Positions 45,600 to 58,300 of a stretch of 64,000 nucleotides of DNA are shown one piece after another (position 1 is the stretch's first letter; each line of letters begins with the position of its first letter). Both the position numbers and the translations under genes were made by a program. Origin of the DNA: Phoronis australis (taxonomy: Eukaryota; Phoronida; Phoronidae); contig NMRA01000287.1 of assembly GCA_002633005.1 (NCBI GenBank), positions 62,001 to 126,000 of the forward strand. Direction: 5' to 3'. The notes under the pieces are model-generated. The model had not been told where the DNA came from. It did no database searches and worked only from the letters and a program-made list of their open reading frames with translations.

Positions 45600-47340
45600 C
45601 GCAGGAAAGGTATTAAAAAGCTCGTCATACTAAGTTGAAACTTTTCTTGACCGCCTTTGCGCCAAAGATCTGATCGCCGTCTTGCCGGATTGTGCATTTC
45701 GATATGGCGCTATTGTTTCGAAATTCAGCCATTAGAAAAAGAGGGATAGAAAACAGGGGAAGGGAAAGGACTTTCATACAATCATTTGCACTCGCACTCG
45801 CTTGTATTGAATAACGAAGTATTATTCACTTATCCACGTCACCGTAACTGAAATTGCTCAAGTGAAATTGTATTACAATAAGATGAAGAAGCGACAAAAG
45901 GTTCCATCAACTAGTATGCGCATGATGCATGTTATTTCATTTATATAAAGATACGCCTGCAAAACCTTCCGCTATTCTACAACTTTGTCCGAGGCTTTAT
46001 GTAGACTTACCAAGCAGACTTACCATGCAGACTTACCATGCAGACTTACCATGCAGACTTACCATGCCGTTTATTGTCTCAAACAATATAATCATGGTTG
46101 AGACCCATTTCTTAATGAAGTAGAAATGTAATATTGAGACTGGGTATACTTATATTTATATGTACGGAAATGGAAATTTCACCTTGTTTGCCAAAGAAGC
46201 AATATAAAATGTGGTATAGAGACGATTCAATACCCAAGTTAAGTTAAACCCGCTTTTGGCCTATTAACATATATTGCCTTCGATGTAGACCTAGTATACG
46301 TTCGAAGTCCTGCGGTCTAATATAATTTTTAAAACGATTTTTCTGTCGCTTCTTCTTTTAACGATCTCGCTCGGGGTGGTACTGCACAGTTGCGATCCGC
46401 ACACAAGGAATTTTTTTAGACAATACGAGAATGCAGAAAGAAGTTAGGCCTATCTAAGAATCAATGTCATCGTTTTTAACGAACTCTGCACCAGAGGGCG
46501 CACTACTGCAGCAGTACAAATACATTGATAACGTAACTACCCCTATTCAGCTTAAACACTGTTCTAATATGCTACCGTTAAAGAGTTCACAAGAGGTTAC
46601 CCTGCATGACACAGATCTTAACGGTTAAATTACAATCGTTCTGTAAGCACCACTTTAGCTAATTTGTTTTTGTTTTTTTAGCCAGTTGAACTGGACCAAT
46701 TGTCAGTTGCATTACTGTCACATTTGCCTTGAAAAGACGATACATATACTTTGGACCAATATTTTCCTTGAGGGGTTACTGCAAAGGGTTCCAGTCAAAG
46801 AGTTTTTCGAAGCATGGCACCGATTGTTTGGTTATTGTGAATTTCGTAAATTTCAATTTTGGAAACGTTCGAGTTCTTTGTTATGTGCCTTTACAATGAC
46901 ACGTGATCAACGAGTGAGGTGGAAACGAGAGGACGCCGCGAGAACGAACAAGATATTTGGGAGCGATACAAAAGCGGAGTCAATGCTTGTTCATTTGGGT
47001 GCATGTATCATATCAAAAATAAAAAAAGTTTAATAAAAAGTTAAGATTTGAATAAAGGAAATCCGAAACAAATCAATTTTTGTCGTGGTACGTCAATTAC
47101 AAGAACTTAGTAAAAAATTGATGACGACTCAACTGGTGCTAGAACAGCTTACAAGACGAAGACACCCAATGCCTATATACATCGTCTCTCTAAGGGGGGA
47201 CGCTTAGTGTACGTTACGAACGAACACAAATTCTACATGCACCATCTTTCTGGGGGAGGGGGGGTGAACGTTTGCATATCGTGAACAGAATACAAGCTAG
47301 TCATTTATTAGTCGTACCTTTAGTATCTTTGATTGCAGAG
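45600..47340. other. no supported gene; 115-codon unidentified frame
   Basis: A plus frame at 46686-47033 (115 codons) has no family I know and no splice support. A 13-bp minisatellite is at 46001-46066. Confidence 0.4.
46001..46066. repeat. 13-bp minisatellite, ~5 copies
   Basis: Unit ATGCAGACTTACC, with the first copies slightly diverged. Confidence 0.95.
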
Positions 47341-47349
47341 TCATGGCTT

Positions 47350-47778
47350 AAACTGTTGAGGTTACGGTCTACAAACTGTTGAGGCTACTGTCTACAAACT
47401 ACTGAGGCTACTGCTTGCAAATTGTTGTGGCTACGGTCTACAAACTGTTTAGGCTACGGTCTACAAACTATTGAGGCCTGTTGAGGCTATACGGTCTACA
47501 AACTGTTGAGGCTTCTGTCTACGAACTATTGAGGCTACAGTCTACAAAGTGTTGAGGCTACTATCTACAAACTATTGAGGCTACTGTCTACAAACTATTG
47601 AGGCTACGGTCTACAAACTATTGAGGCTACTGTCTACAAACTATTAAGGCTACGGTCTACAAACTGTTGAGGCCACTGTCTACAAACTATTGAGGCTACG
47701 GTCTACAAACTGTTCAGGCTAGTCTACAAACTGTTGAGGCTAGGGTCTACAAACTGTTCAGGCTACAGTCTACAAATA
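47350..47778. repeat. 23-bp minisatellite, ~19 copies
   Basis: Unit GGCTACTGTCTACAAACTAT plus TGA, alternating with a GGCTACGGTCTACAAACTGT version. A few units are shortened or expanded. Confidence 0.97.
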
Positions 47779-48003
47779 ACCTATTCGTTGACTTACACGT
47801 ACGTAGTGTAGGCAAGTGCCTTTAACACATATTTTCAGTAAAGTTTGCGAAAATGATCGAGATTTAAACTAAAAAGGTTCCTTACGTTAAACTGGATTTG
47901 TAAATAGCGTGAGTCAACAGCAAGCAACGAGAAGGTATATATGTTGCATAACGTAACGAGAGGGTACATGTATATGCGTGGTACATGTGTAACCACAGGC
48001 GTG

Positions 48004-48144
48004 CGTTCAGTAGACGCTAGGACCTACGCTAGGACCTAGCTAAAACCTAGTCATTGTCACTTGTTCTAATTTAAAATACACGGCAATATCTCACGTAATG
48101 TCGCGAAGTCTTGCTTTTTAGCGAGGTCCTAGCGTTACTGAACG
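48004..48144. mobile_element. short MITE copy 1 (CGTTCAGTA...CTAGGACCT ends)
   Basis: Left end CGTTCAGTAGACGCTAGGAC and right end GGTCCTAGCGTTACTGAACG are inverted copies. About 141 bp, no coding content. The central ACGGCAATATCTCACGTAAT is shared with copy 2 at 48896. Confidence 0.85.
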
Positions 48145-48176
48145 GGAGGCTGATACACCATCAGTCACGATATCAT

Positions 48177-48813
48177 GCAGAATGGTGAATGTTGGCCAAT
48201 TCCCCTTTTGTCCACTGACGTCACAAGCATACTTGCGCCCCCAGTGGAGGCCCTGAGAACTCGTAAATAAACCGAGTTCATGAACCCGGTAGTATCCAGC
48301 CTAGCAACAGCCGAGCCAAGCAGACTTGTATTTATTGTGGGACGTTGAGTATCGCTTTTTTCTAAAAACATAATGCATGGTTTATAATAATGAATGGTGT
48401 ATAGTACCAATTAATTATGATTGAAAGATTCCTTTTTAGTCGAGCGTAAACGAGGCTATTTCGCGTGGGGATAAAACTTTGGCTTTGCCGGCGTGTGTAA
48501 CACCATAGACTATAGTTGTCTATAATCTATGGTAACACAGAAGAACAGTTGGATCGTGTTGCAGGATCGCTAGAATGAATATTCCAATTTTCTTAAATTA
48601 TTGGAACAATATTGATTTTCTGAGAAGTATGACATGCGACATTATTTAAAAAACACACTAAAACATAGCGACTCTGGAAAAATCATAAAAAAACACTTTA
48701 ACCACAGTCGCCAACATGCTTGTTTACGAGTTCTCAGGGCCTCCACTGGGGGCGCCAGTATGCTTGTGACGTCAGTGGACAAAAGGGGAATTGGCCAACA
48801 TTCACCATTCTGC
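48177..48813. mobile_element. Mutator-like non-autonomous element, 9-bp TSD
   Basis: Inverted ends starting GCAGAATGGTGAATGTTGGC are about 93 bp long with one or two mismatches (48177-48271, 48719-48813). CGATATCAT is duplicated exactly at 48168-48176 and 48814-48822. A 9-bp duplication with long ends is the pattern of Mutator-like elements. The interior has no transposase. The two open frames sharing VLRASTGGASMLVTSVDKRG are translations of the two ends. Confidence 0.85.
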
Positions 48814-48895
48814 CGATATCATAGACCTTATTGTTGCATAGCAGTTCATAAATCAATCGCTACGGTGGCGCCACCGGTCACGCAAAGCAGGCGTG

Positions 48896-49034
48896 CGTTC
48901 AGTAACGCTAGGGCCTACGCTAGGACCTAGCTAAAATGTAGCCAAAGTCACGGGATCTCACTTAAAATAGACGGCAATATCTCACGTAATCTCGCGAAGT
49001 CTTGTTTTTAGCGAGGTCCTAGCGCTACTGAACG
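48896..49034. mobile_element. short MITE copy 2
   Basis: About 139 bp, ends CGTTCAGTAACGCTAGGGCC and CCTAGCGCTACTGAACG. Clearly the same family and orientation as copy 1 at 48004, with diverged middle positions. Confidence 0.85.
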
Positions 49035-49049
49035 CGAGGCAGTATGAAT

Positions 49050-52000
49050 ATATAAATTTGGAGTTCACTGTGGGAATAGCGCATTGGCAGACGACGGCTT
49101 CTTGAATAAGCTAAACTTATTCAATTTCTTTGGGCTCAAAACATTTCTTCGAAATCGAGGCGTATCATTTAGTGACACAAAAAGCAAAAAAGTAGTTGGA
49201 GGTTGGTTCCATAGTCTCAAGGGCCGATACTCCGAAGTGACGGCTCTTCGGCTCACATAATTATTTACCTTTTCACACCTTCGTGAATATATTGATTGGC
49301 AACGATTGAAGCGATATCCGACATCAAAATGCAAGCTTGCTAACTAATTGATAACTGAGTGAAAATATTAAACTAGTCTTTCACAAAAGGGTAAATCATT
49401 GAAGGATCAAAAATGTAAATCCTTCAAAGATTTTTTAAGCATCACCATTTCTTAAAAAATTCCATATTCCATCACTGATAAATGCAGCGTTTTATTTTAA
49501 CGGTCTATGCCCGTATTTAGGCGCCGACCCTGCATTCGAAGCTACGCCTATATTCGTAATCGAGTGCCTGCGCTTATACGTGAAACAGATGAGTATAACA
49601 ATCCTTGAAATTGATGCTCTGGGGCATCCCAACATTTAAGAAATACGCACTACTATTTGGCGCACGGAATGCAGTGCCTATTATTGTCAATGCGGCACTC
49701 AGTACGCCTGACCTGCAGTGCGTGTACACTCATATATGCGTGTCAATGCTCACTCAGTACGCCTGGCCTGCAGCGGGTGTACGTTCATGTATACATGCTT
49801 CCTCACTAGTTCACGTCCAGAGTAAGCACGTACGTTCGCAGTTGGAAATTGTAGGCTTATCGTGTTAAAATCTATTGGAAATGTCCAGTAAAAGATCTTC
49901 CCCAAAAGAGCGCTTATTTAGAAGAAATTTGCATGAGCCGGATTTTAGAAAGTATTTTGTGACTTTTAAGAAAAATCTGACAATGAAGTCAGACTGTAAA
50001 CTCAATCTTGCGTTTTTAACAAATATGTTGAACTCGAACTTTCGCGTTTGCGGTGATGAAAATGTTACGTTGATTAAAAAATATCATTGTAAATGCCAAT
50101 GGATGTAGAGTGACAAAAATGTTTTCAGCGATAATGGAATATTATTCTAACATCTTGCATATGGCGTTCTGATATGTCTAGCGTTCAAAAAGTTACTTTT
50201 TTAAGAAAGACTGACTTTCTATCCATCAACGATTCTTCAGAAAAAGTCACTTGCTCGTGGTGTTCGTTAGGATGGTTCAAATCAGGTGTTGGTATGAGTT
50301 AAAATGGAAAATTTATAACATAAAATATTAAAAGATCAGTTGACATTGATTGGAAATTGGATAATCACATAAAATCAGCCAATTTCACTGTAGTCTTTTA
50401 CGCTATTTTTAGAAACGATTTTGGAATTGTGGCGGAGTGCATTTTCTATATCTCTACTACATTTACTTATTTCACCAATATTTTTCCTAGAAACCTTTGT
50501 GCAAATCAAAATGGCGGCAATCAATAAAGAGATCTTATTGCTCTAGCATGCATGTCCAACTTTCTCATAAGACAAATAATTATTAAAGATAATATTTGAA
50601 TAACAATTTTATATAGACTGATGGATGGATATTACAAGCTTCGTGGATTTTATTTTTATCCTTTTCCGTGGTTCACGCTCTCCAAATTGTATGGAAATTA
50701 CCCTTTTGTTATAGAACGTGCGTTTGGTTGCTTTGTTACTCATGTTTGTCGGTATATTATCAACTGGAAATGGTGCTGTTATACGTCACAACCCTTCCAC
50801 TATGTATTAGTATTAGTAGTTAGTGACAAGTACAATTAAATCAAACAGTTATAACATGAGTCATGTGGTGTAACACATCCAATGTTTATAAACATCGTCA
50901 ATAACAAAGAAAGCCACGTAACTGCATCAACAAACGTGAAATACATACCTGTTAGTACAATCGGTTGGAACACGATAGAAGTAGTCTCAACAACCAGACT
51001 ATTACTCGGTGTAGTCCTAGTTTAGAGTATCTCGTCTGTTTGGCAAGACTTTTTAGTTCCTTTGCATTCTACATACACGTACTGAAATATCCGTGACTCT
51101 CAACCACAATGATATCATTTAGGCAACGAAAGATTTTTTAGATTCATGATTTCATGCCAACGTATAAGGAGACGAATAACCACATGAAAACTTTAGTGCT
51201 GTGAGCGCTTTCATCACACAGTTGACCTATCGTCAGAGTTTTGAGTGACGGTTTAACTGACCATTTAGAACGCAGCATTATTGACACACCTTCGTTTCCA
51301 AGCCGAAATTTTATCCGACAAACAACACGTTGCCGGGTAAAAGTTATTGTTTGTTAATCGACATTACTTAAGGGGCGGAGATTGCGATAGTTCAATTCCT
51401 ATGCCCGTTACAGTGTAAGGTGTCGCTATAATTTCCTTCAGGTATATTACTAATCAGTGCTTTGTGTCAGGTTTCCGTAGGATCTCATATTGGTTCCTAG
51501 AGTTTATTGATTGTATGTGCACCCACATTTCTGTTTCAATAACTTTGTGCAACATTTGTCCTTTAAGCATGCACAAATTTCCATTCTGCCTGTTTACTCT
51601 GTACACATCATTGATTAGAAAAATTTGCAAGTTTTGTTTCTTTTTCATAAAACTTCATCACTTGTTTCTAGTGATTTTTCCATCTTGTATACGTCACACA
51701 TGTATACGTCATACATGTATACGTCATAGATGTAGCGCACCAGCTTAGATATCATTCTTGTGCTTTATTGTTAACATATGGGGATTTTAGGACAAATGTC
51801 CGTCTTTCTGCAACCACGTGAGGTAAAAACACACACACTGACGGTTTTTGCGCAAGCATCCCTAAAATACGAAACCGATTTTACAGCGCTTAGGTCAGAT
51901 TATACAGAAAATAGAAATTTAAATATTGGTCTCATTTTCTTTGGTTTACAAAACTGAAATTCACCAAGTGGTAGTTTTGTACAAAATGTTCAAACATTGC

Positions 52001-55000
52001 ACAAATAAGAAACAAAACGTAACCAAATGTATTAATTAATGAACAATACGTGACGAATGAAGCATCGATAGAGTGCACAAACTTGAACTTAAGTATGACT
52101 GTGTTTCCTTATTTTTTGTTTTGCAAATGACCTTTGACCTCCACATTGAAAAATGTATATACAGCAAGTTTGTTTTAACCGACGGAGACGCGAGTAAATT
52201 TCGAGGTCAGGTGTGTCACTACCAAAAATTACAATACTTACCCCTAGAAACGGTAGGTAGATGTAGCTTAGTTGTAACAATTATCAAATATATACCACTA
52301 GACATATTATTCCGCTATAATCCGAGAGCGAACGCTAAGGTTGATACACTGAATAATGTAGAGCGGGATATCATTTCATCTACGCCACTCGAGGTAGAGG
52401 TAGGCTTTGTATTTATGTCATTCCCATGGCAACTGGTGTCGTGTGGATATCACAAGCTGTTGTGCATTGAACTTGTAAATAATTAAATAAATACAACACT
52501 GTTGTTGCCGTGGAATCGGTGCCTAAATTGCAGACGATATAATATTTAGCACATTAAACTGAGACAGAATTGATGTAAAATGAACAGTTTGTACCAGATG
52601 TTATGTTTGGAACCTGATCGCATGTTGAGTGTTAGTAATACTGCTGCAACGTCATTATCTTAAAGAATTTTGTGAAAGTTTGATGATCGATCCGGCTAAC
52701 TACGTCCAGTCGACATTGGACTACCTTTTAACTTTACATGTCATAGGTCACTGTTAAAGTAATCACGGGAATGCAACGCCGAAAACAATAAGACATGGCC
52801 GTATTGCACTCAACCTATTCAACACGCATGGTGTACATGCAAACATCGTGTTTTACACACGTTTGCAACATTATTTGTCCAGTGAACCGCTACATTAACA
52901 ATCCATTTACATTGCAATGGCATCAATCAATTGACACATTCTAGGTAAGCACACGTGGTTAAACAACAAGATAAAACAATGCACAATTACTCTACCCAAG
53001 CAAAAATACTCCGAGTCCATAATTTAACCAAAAAATATATTAAGTCATTCTGAATCGTGTTTTTCTTTTCGAAGACAAAATGATTAAAGAATCATACTAA
53101 ATTAAATATAAAATGTGACAATATAACTAAATATCAACAATGGATCACTCTAATAATCGCAAAGAAACCACAATACTGATATTACTAATTTTAGTTGAGT
53201 ATGGTATTAATTCAAACAGTGTCCCACACCCAAATGGAAACAATATGGCTGCCGCACAACACACGTTCAAAAATTGTCATCTAAAACCAACTGCATTCCG
53301 TGGCTAAATCTGGCAGCTATTGTACAAAAGACTACACCAACAATTCATATACAATAGTGAAAAGTTTCTCATATCAAATACACTCAAAAACAGAAACTTT
53401 CCAACCTCGCCTTAAATGGCGAAACACGTCCGGAGCAGCAATGACACAACCATTCCACTTACTACACAAACTGAAATGCACTCAAAATCAGGTCAAGTTC
53501 TTTTTTGCCAAAATCCAGAACCGGTTCGTTCCAGTTACATGTACGTCACCTACTCTGGACGTACCCACAACAAACTAAGCGAAACAACTTTGACCAATTG
53601 CCTCATAAATAATTTTCACGCGCACTCCCCGCGAGAACCCTGCCTCGAATCTCCGCGAGCTTGATTATTTTTTTACCTTAAATCTATCCATATCACAGGA
53701 GTTAATCATTTGACTTACTAGTTAATTATCTAACCAATTGCTATGCCACGGATTTCATAATTACGCTCTTTGGTATCTATCTCATATTCTTAAAACTTTT
53801 GCTTTTAGAATTTAAAAAAATATTTTAACCAGATGTGCAAACCAATAATCAATTATGAACTAGATTAGTTATATTTTCTGGTCTAACTATATGCACCATC
53901 AAGAACTCAGTGGTGAAGAGCTTTCTAATGATAGGACTCTCACCTGTACGCGAAGCGGTTGAAAAACGGCGGAGTTGCGAACAGTTTCAGTGACTGTAAA
54001 GAAGGCGTCTACAGTGTAATATTAAAATATATTATGTACTTCTGTTATTGTTGGTTTCATGATTTTTATATCGCATAAGAGCTCAAATGGTGCTAGATAA
54101 CTTAGGAAATCGTAAACTTTTCGCAACGCATGGAATATGTCTAGATAGGCAACGCTATCACACACTACCGGCTTCTCGTATCACTAGTGGATTGTAATCC
54201 ATTAGACAATGTTTGGGGCAAATCCAAAAATGTATGTGGAATTTGCTCGGAAGTAGTTTTCGGTGATAACAGTTCTCTCTTTACTTGTTCCTAAACAAAG
54301 TTCAACCCTAACTATAAGCCCTCAACAGCAAGAAATAACACCGGATCAAACTCCACGAAGACAACTCTCGTCCCGTCCCGTCCCAATGATATCTTACCGA
54401 TTCACAAACTGCAGGAGCAAACCGAAGTCAAGTGAACTGTTAAAAGTGACAATTTTGTTGTTATCCCAAAACTGATGGCGTTTTCGCTTGAAAAACTTTA
54501 GTAGTCAGACGACGATACACATGGGCAAGAGAGAGGGACCTTAACTGTTTGAAGCCACATTTATCAATTTACGGCAGAGAGCGTCACCAGTGAAGAGTTC
54601 AACCCATTTTCTTGTTCTACATTTCGCCACATTTTACAGTATAGTCCTGCTTTCACAGACGTGTGTTTATTTTCAGCTGTGACACGTCATTAAATAAACT
54701 GGTATGCTAAAGATTAGTTGCAAAATTAAAACGCCTCGTATTAGAAGCCGGGCTTTCCCACTATTTGTCTTCACATGAAATGTTATCAACTATGCAAAAA
54801 GTAAAACGTGCCCGAAATGATGGCTCAACCGGCCCATCGAAGTAAATGCCTTTCGGAGAGAAGATCTAGACACCTTTTGGAATTTCCTTGGCTAACTGAA
54901 GTTGTAATGAATCCATCCCCTCAGGAGCTTCAGCCCCCGGTTCTGGCGCGCTTCGTCCGTGCTTTGCCCTGGCAACTCTCGACCTCTTGAACTCTTATGG

Positions 55001-55230
55001 TGCAGCATGATGCAATTCTGACAGAGCGCGCACGCGCGTGAACATCTGTGAACCGCCTTCAGAAGATTTTTCCAGGAACCCGGATTTCGGGTAAAAGGAG
55101 TGTCCGAGTCAGTATCCGGTCGGTGTGCATTAGGCAATCTTTTGTGTAAACAAAATATCGTATCACAGGAATCGGGGTCACGTACAATTAGTTTGGCACA
55201 CGACTTGTAGCGGAAGTCTTACGCAGTGCT
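49050..55230. other. long intergenic stretch, no supported gene
   Basis: The longest frames (137 codons at 52073 plus, 94 codons at 51464 plus) have no recognisable domain and no consistent splice pattern. A 15-bp triplet repeat is at 51688-51732. This is the upstream flank of the VWA gene. Confidence 0.5.
51688..51732. repeat. 15-bp tandem repeat, 3 copies
   Basis: Unit TATACGTCACACATG with one substitution per copy. Confidence 0.9.
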
Positions 55231-55234
55231 CGGT

Positions 55235-55242
55235 GTATTTAT
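55235..55242 (+). promoter_or_regulatory. possible TATA box of VWA gene
   Basis: TATTTATA lies 59 bases before the signal-peptide ATG at 55301, which would give a short 5' UTR. Position and sequence only. Confidence 0.3.
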
Positions 55243-55300
55243 ACTGTGTCACAAACGTTAGGTAATTTATTGGGAGGCAGCAGAGCGACCAGACAACAAA

Positions 55301-55357
55301 ATGGTGAAATTGGCAGTGCTGCTCGTGTGTACGTTGGTAGGACTTTCCTCAGGGCAG
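55301..55357 (+). CDS. VWA gene exon 1, signal peptide
   Basis: ATG to CAG|GTACGT, 19 codons, hydrophobic core LAVLLVCTLVGLSS. Phase 0 matches the next exon. The link across a 6.3-kb intron is inferred from phase and from the need for a secretion signal. Confidence 0.7.
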
Positions 55358-58300
55358 GTACGTTAGTGTTATCGTGAAGCTGGGGTTTATAAAAGCGTCG
55401 AGGGCTATTAGTGTAGATGGAAAATCCCAGTGTTATACTTGCGAAACTGTCAGAGAAAATATTTTTGTACATGCTTGACACTGGCAAGTTATATTAGCCT
55501 AAAGATACTCGAGTGTCGAGTTAAGCTCATTTTCGCGTATTGTGAATAGCATGACCTTTTAAACAACGCTAAGGTGCGCTCAACGATGTTGTGTGTTTGC
55601 AACAAACCCCAGTACAATGCCACATATGAGCAGAAGCTGAGACCATTTACGGGTCCTTGCACCTTTGCCCGCACAACCAAATCATGCGCACACCCAGCCT
55701 TAAATATAGGGTGGCTCGAATTTTTCGGTATGCGGAGTTTTTACTGACAAAAATCAACGAGGACTAAAAAAATAACGGGCCACTAGGTTCAGAACCACGA
55801 ATTGTGCATCTGCTGAGGCGGAATTTTTTTGTCCAATTCGCCTCCCGAACCACCCCCCCCCCTCCTGGTTGCGCCCATGCAAATGTTTGAAACGACCTCA
55901 CTCGAGCTATAGTACGCTAGTATAATGCAGTGCACCAGCCTGAGGCCAACCCAATTGTTTATCTCCAGGTTAAGGGCTATTTGGCGCTGAGTTTGACCCT
56001 ATTTTGATTAAGTAAAGTATTATCAAATAATGTCTAATAGCTTGGTTATGCTGTTATGACTGAAGTAGTTTTAGATCAAGAAATAGTCCACGCGGACCTG
56101 TTAAGTAAAAACTGTCCGTAGTGTCCGGCTTTTTGCACTGACCCTTCAACTTTATTGTTAATCTATACGTAGATATGTTGCCATTTGAGTTACCTTCATG
56201 TTTCGAAAGATTTGTTCTCGAGATCCATAAAATTTGCGTTTCGTAATGTGAATTCACACTGTTGTCAATAGCCAGATGCATTCAACAGGGTGGTTTTGTT
56301 GGGGACGGGCTGAATGGCAACCATGCAGGGGACAGTTTGCAATCAGGGTACAAAATGCAAAATGAAGATGACTGAACTGGAAACCAAAATTTGTAACTTG
56401 TATGGCCATGATCGTAGTAATAAACAAGTTTTAATCCGCTTTTAAAAAGTTAACGTCAGATGACTTTCTACAGAACGCCCACAATAGAAGTCAAGTTAAT
56501 TTTTTTACATGATGGTAAAAGTCCTCTTTTGCAGTCTCTGACCATGAGCAACATCAAAACAAGCGGTGCGGATGCGTACCAGTTATAGAGTTAGATAAAG
56601 CCATAAGAGTTTACACTTCCTGCAAGGATGACAGTATCAGTCACTTCCTACAAGTGTCGCCATAACTGTAGTCAACAAATGAAAGCGCAGAATAACAGGT
56701 TTGGATAACGGGAAACAAATGTATAAGTAACCATGCCAACAAACAATACGTTTTTAACGTGTTGGCTTTTGTTTTTCTTTTGAAAACGTGGGTAACATTT
56801 AATAACTTTAGGTTTTGAGGAGGCTAGCAAGAGTAAGCAATAATAATGATTCAACTTTTAAAAATGCGAAAATGAAATTGGTAAAGTATCGTTGTCTTAT
56901 ATGGATGCGATGCTATTTACTGACGTGGCATTGAGTTCGAAATGCAAAAGCCATGCTCGATGTTTCGTCTATTCTCTCCCCCTGGATGCTAATGGCACGT
57001 CTTTATTTGGGCGGCAATACACATTAGCAGAGAAATGTCTTTGAACTTATTGCACAGTCGCCAAATACAGTTTGCAGGTTTGCATTACTGTCAAAGGTTT
57101 TGGAATCGTATTCAATCTGAATGGACTGCACGTCATGATATTGGTTCATGCATGTTATTTGAATTCGCCCGACTCATTTTAATGTTTTAACTTCTGAACG
57201 TGTTTGCATTAGTTAAAAGACATTTATTCTACAAATTTTGAAAGCAAAAGTTCTGTTATCATTTGGTTCGCTTATTTTGTTTCATCGAGAAAACGAAGAG
57301 CACCTAGCCGAAACAATTGCGAGCATTGCAGCGACTATGCATGCTTCAGAAAAACGGCGTAGGCGTCACTGAATCTTGATACCCGATGTCAGCCGATGGT
57401 ATACGCGTGCCGCTGGTTAATGGAACTTCTTTTTGTTAAATATTTGCAAAGCTATTCTTGGAATTGGACTGTGACATAAATAAGTCAGTGCTGATGTTTT
57501 ATTGGGGTCAACGTTAAGCTCATGTTGTTCAAGACTGAGTTACGTACATGTACCTAGACGCACAATGGGCAGCTAGTGAGTGTGCTCACGTGTTTCTCAT
57601 GAAATACATGGGGATTTCTGGCGAGGTCTTGTGTTATTTTGCGATTTTCTCACTTCCACTAACACACCACAGGACATGAACCACAGCAAATGCTCTGTGT
57701 TAATATTTCTGCTTATAAAAAACCGTTTTCCATGTTACCTTATTTTCGCAGCAAAATTCAGTTGGTTTGCAAACAGTCGTTGCACGACAAAAGATTCGTG
57801 AGGTCAACCTAGACACTTCAACCACAATGTTAATGATGTAATTTAAGAGCAGCCGGTTTCCATGACAAAAATATCTTCCCATCGGATTATGAGGACCCTC
57901 AGTCAACATAAAACTTGGCAGCGTCCATTGGTAACAGTGTTGATTTTCTAACAGAAATAGTGATACATTTTGGAGATAATATTCAGTGTCATTGTTAAAT
58001 ACCTTTTCACTCAAAACCTCATTTTTGTAAAGCACATTCACTTTACTGTCTGCATCAATTGTCTCTTATAAGTTATAGAAACGCAAAACTAATTGTATCG
58101 ATTAATCAAAAGAGTCGTGTCCGTCTTACGTGTTCTATTTAACAAAGTTTCAGGAATTTTACTTCAATGAATGTTTTTGAGTGAGTTACAATACGCAAAG
58201 CGTCGTACACAACTTGTGTTTGCCAATGATTCAGTGCGTCCTAAAAATTATAGCAGTCTGAATTTGAATGATTGCACATCAAAATGGGTGGGGGCAGATT

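Noticed and set aside
46686-47033. 115-codon plus-strand frame
   Set aside because: No recognised family or splice context. An end rich in Lys with nearby AATAAA-like signals is not enough.
48165-48930. Two ORFs on opposite strands sharing the peptide VLRASTGGASMLVTSVDKRG
   Set aside because: The shared peptide is the translation of the ~93-bp inverted ends of the Mutator-like element, not a conserved protein.
52073-52486. 137-codon plus-strand frame
   Set aside because: No recognisable domain, no splice or promoter support. Kept as an unidentified frame only.
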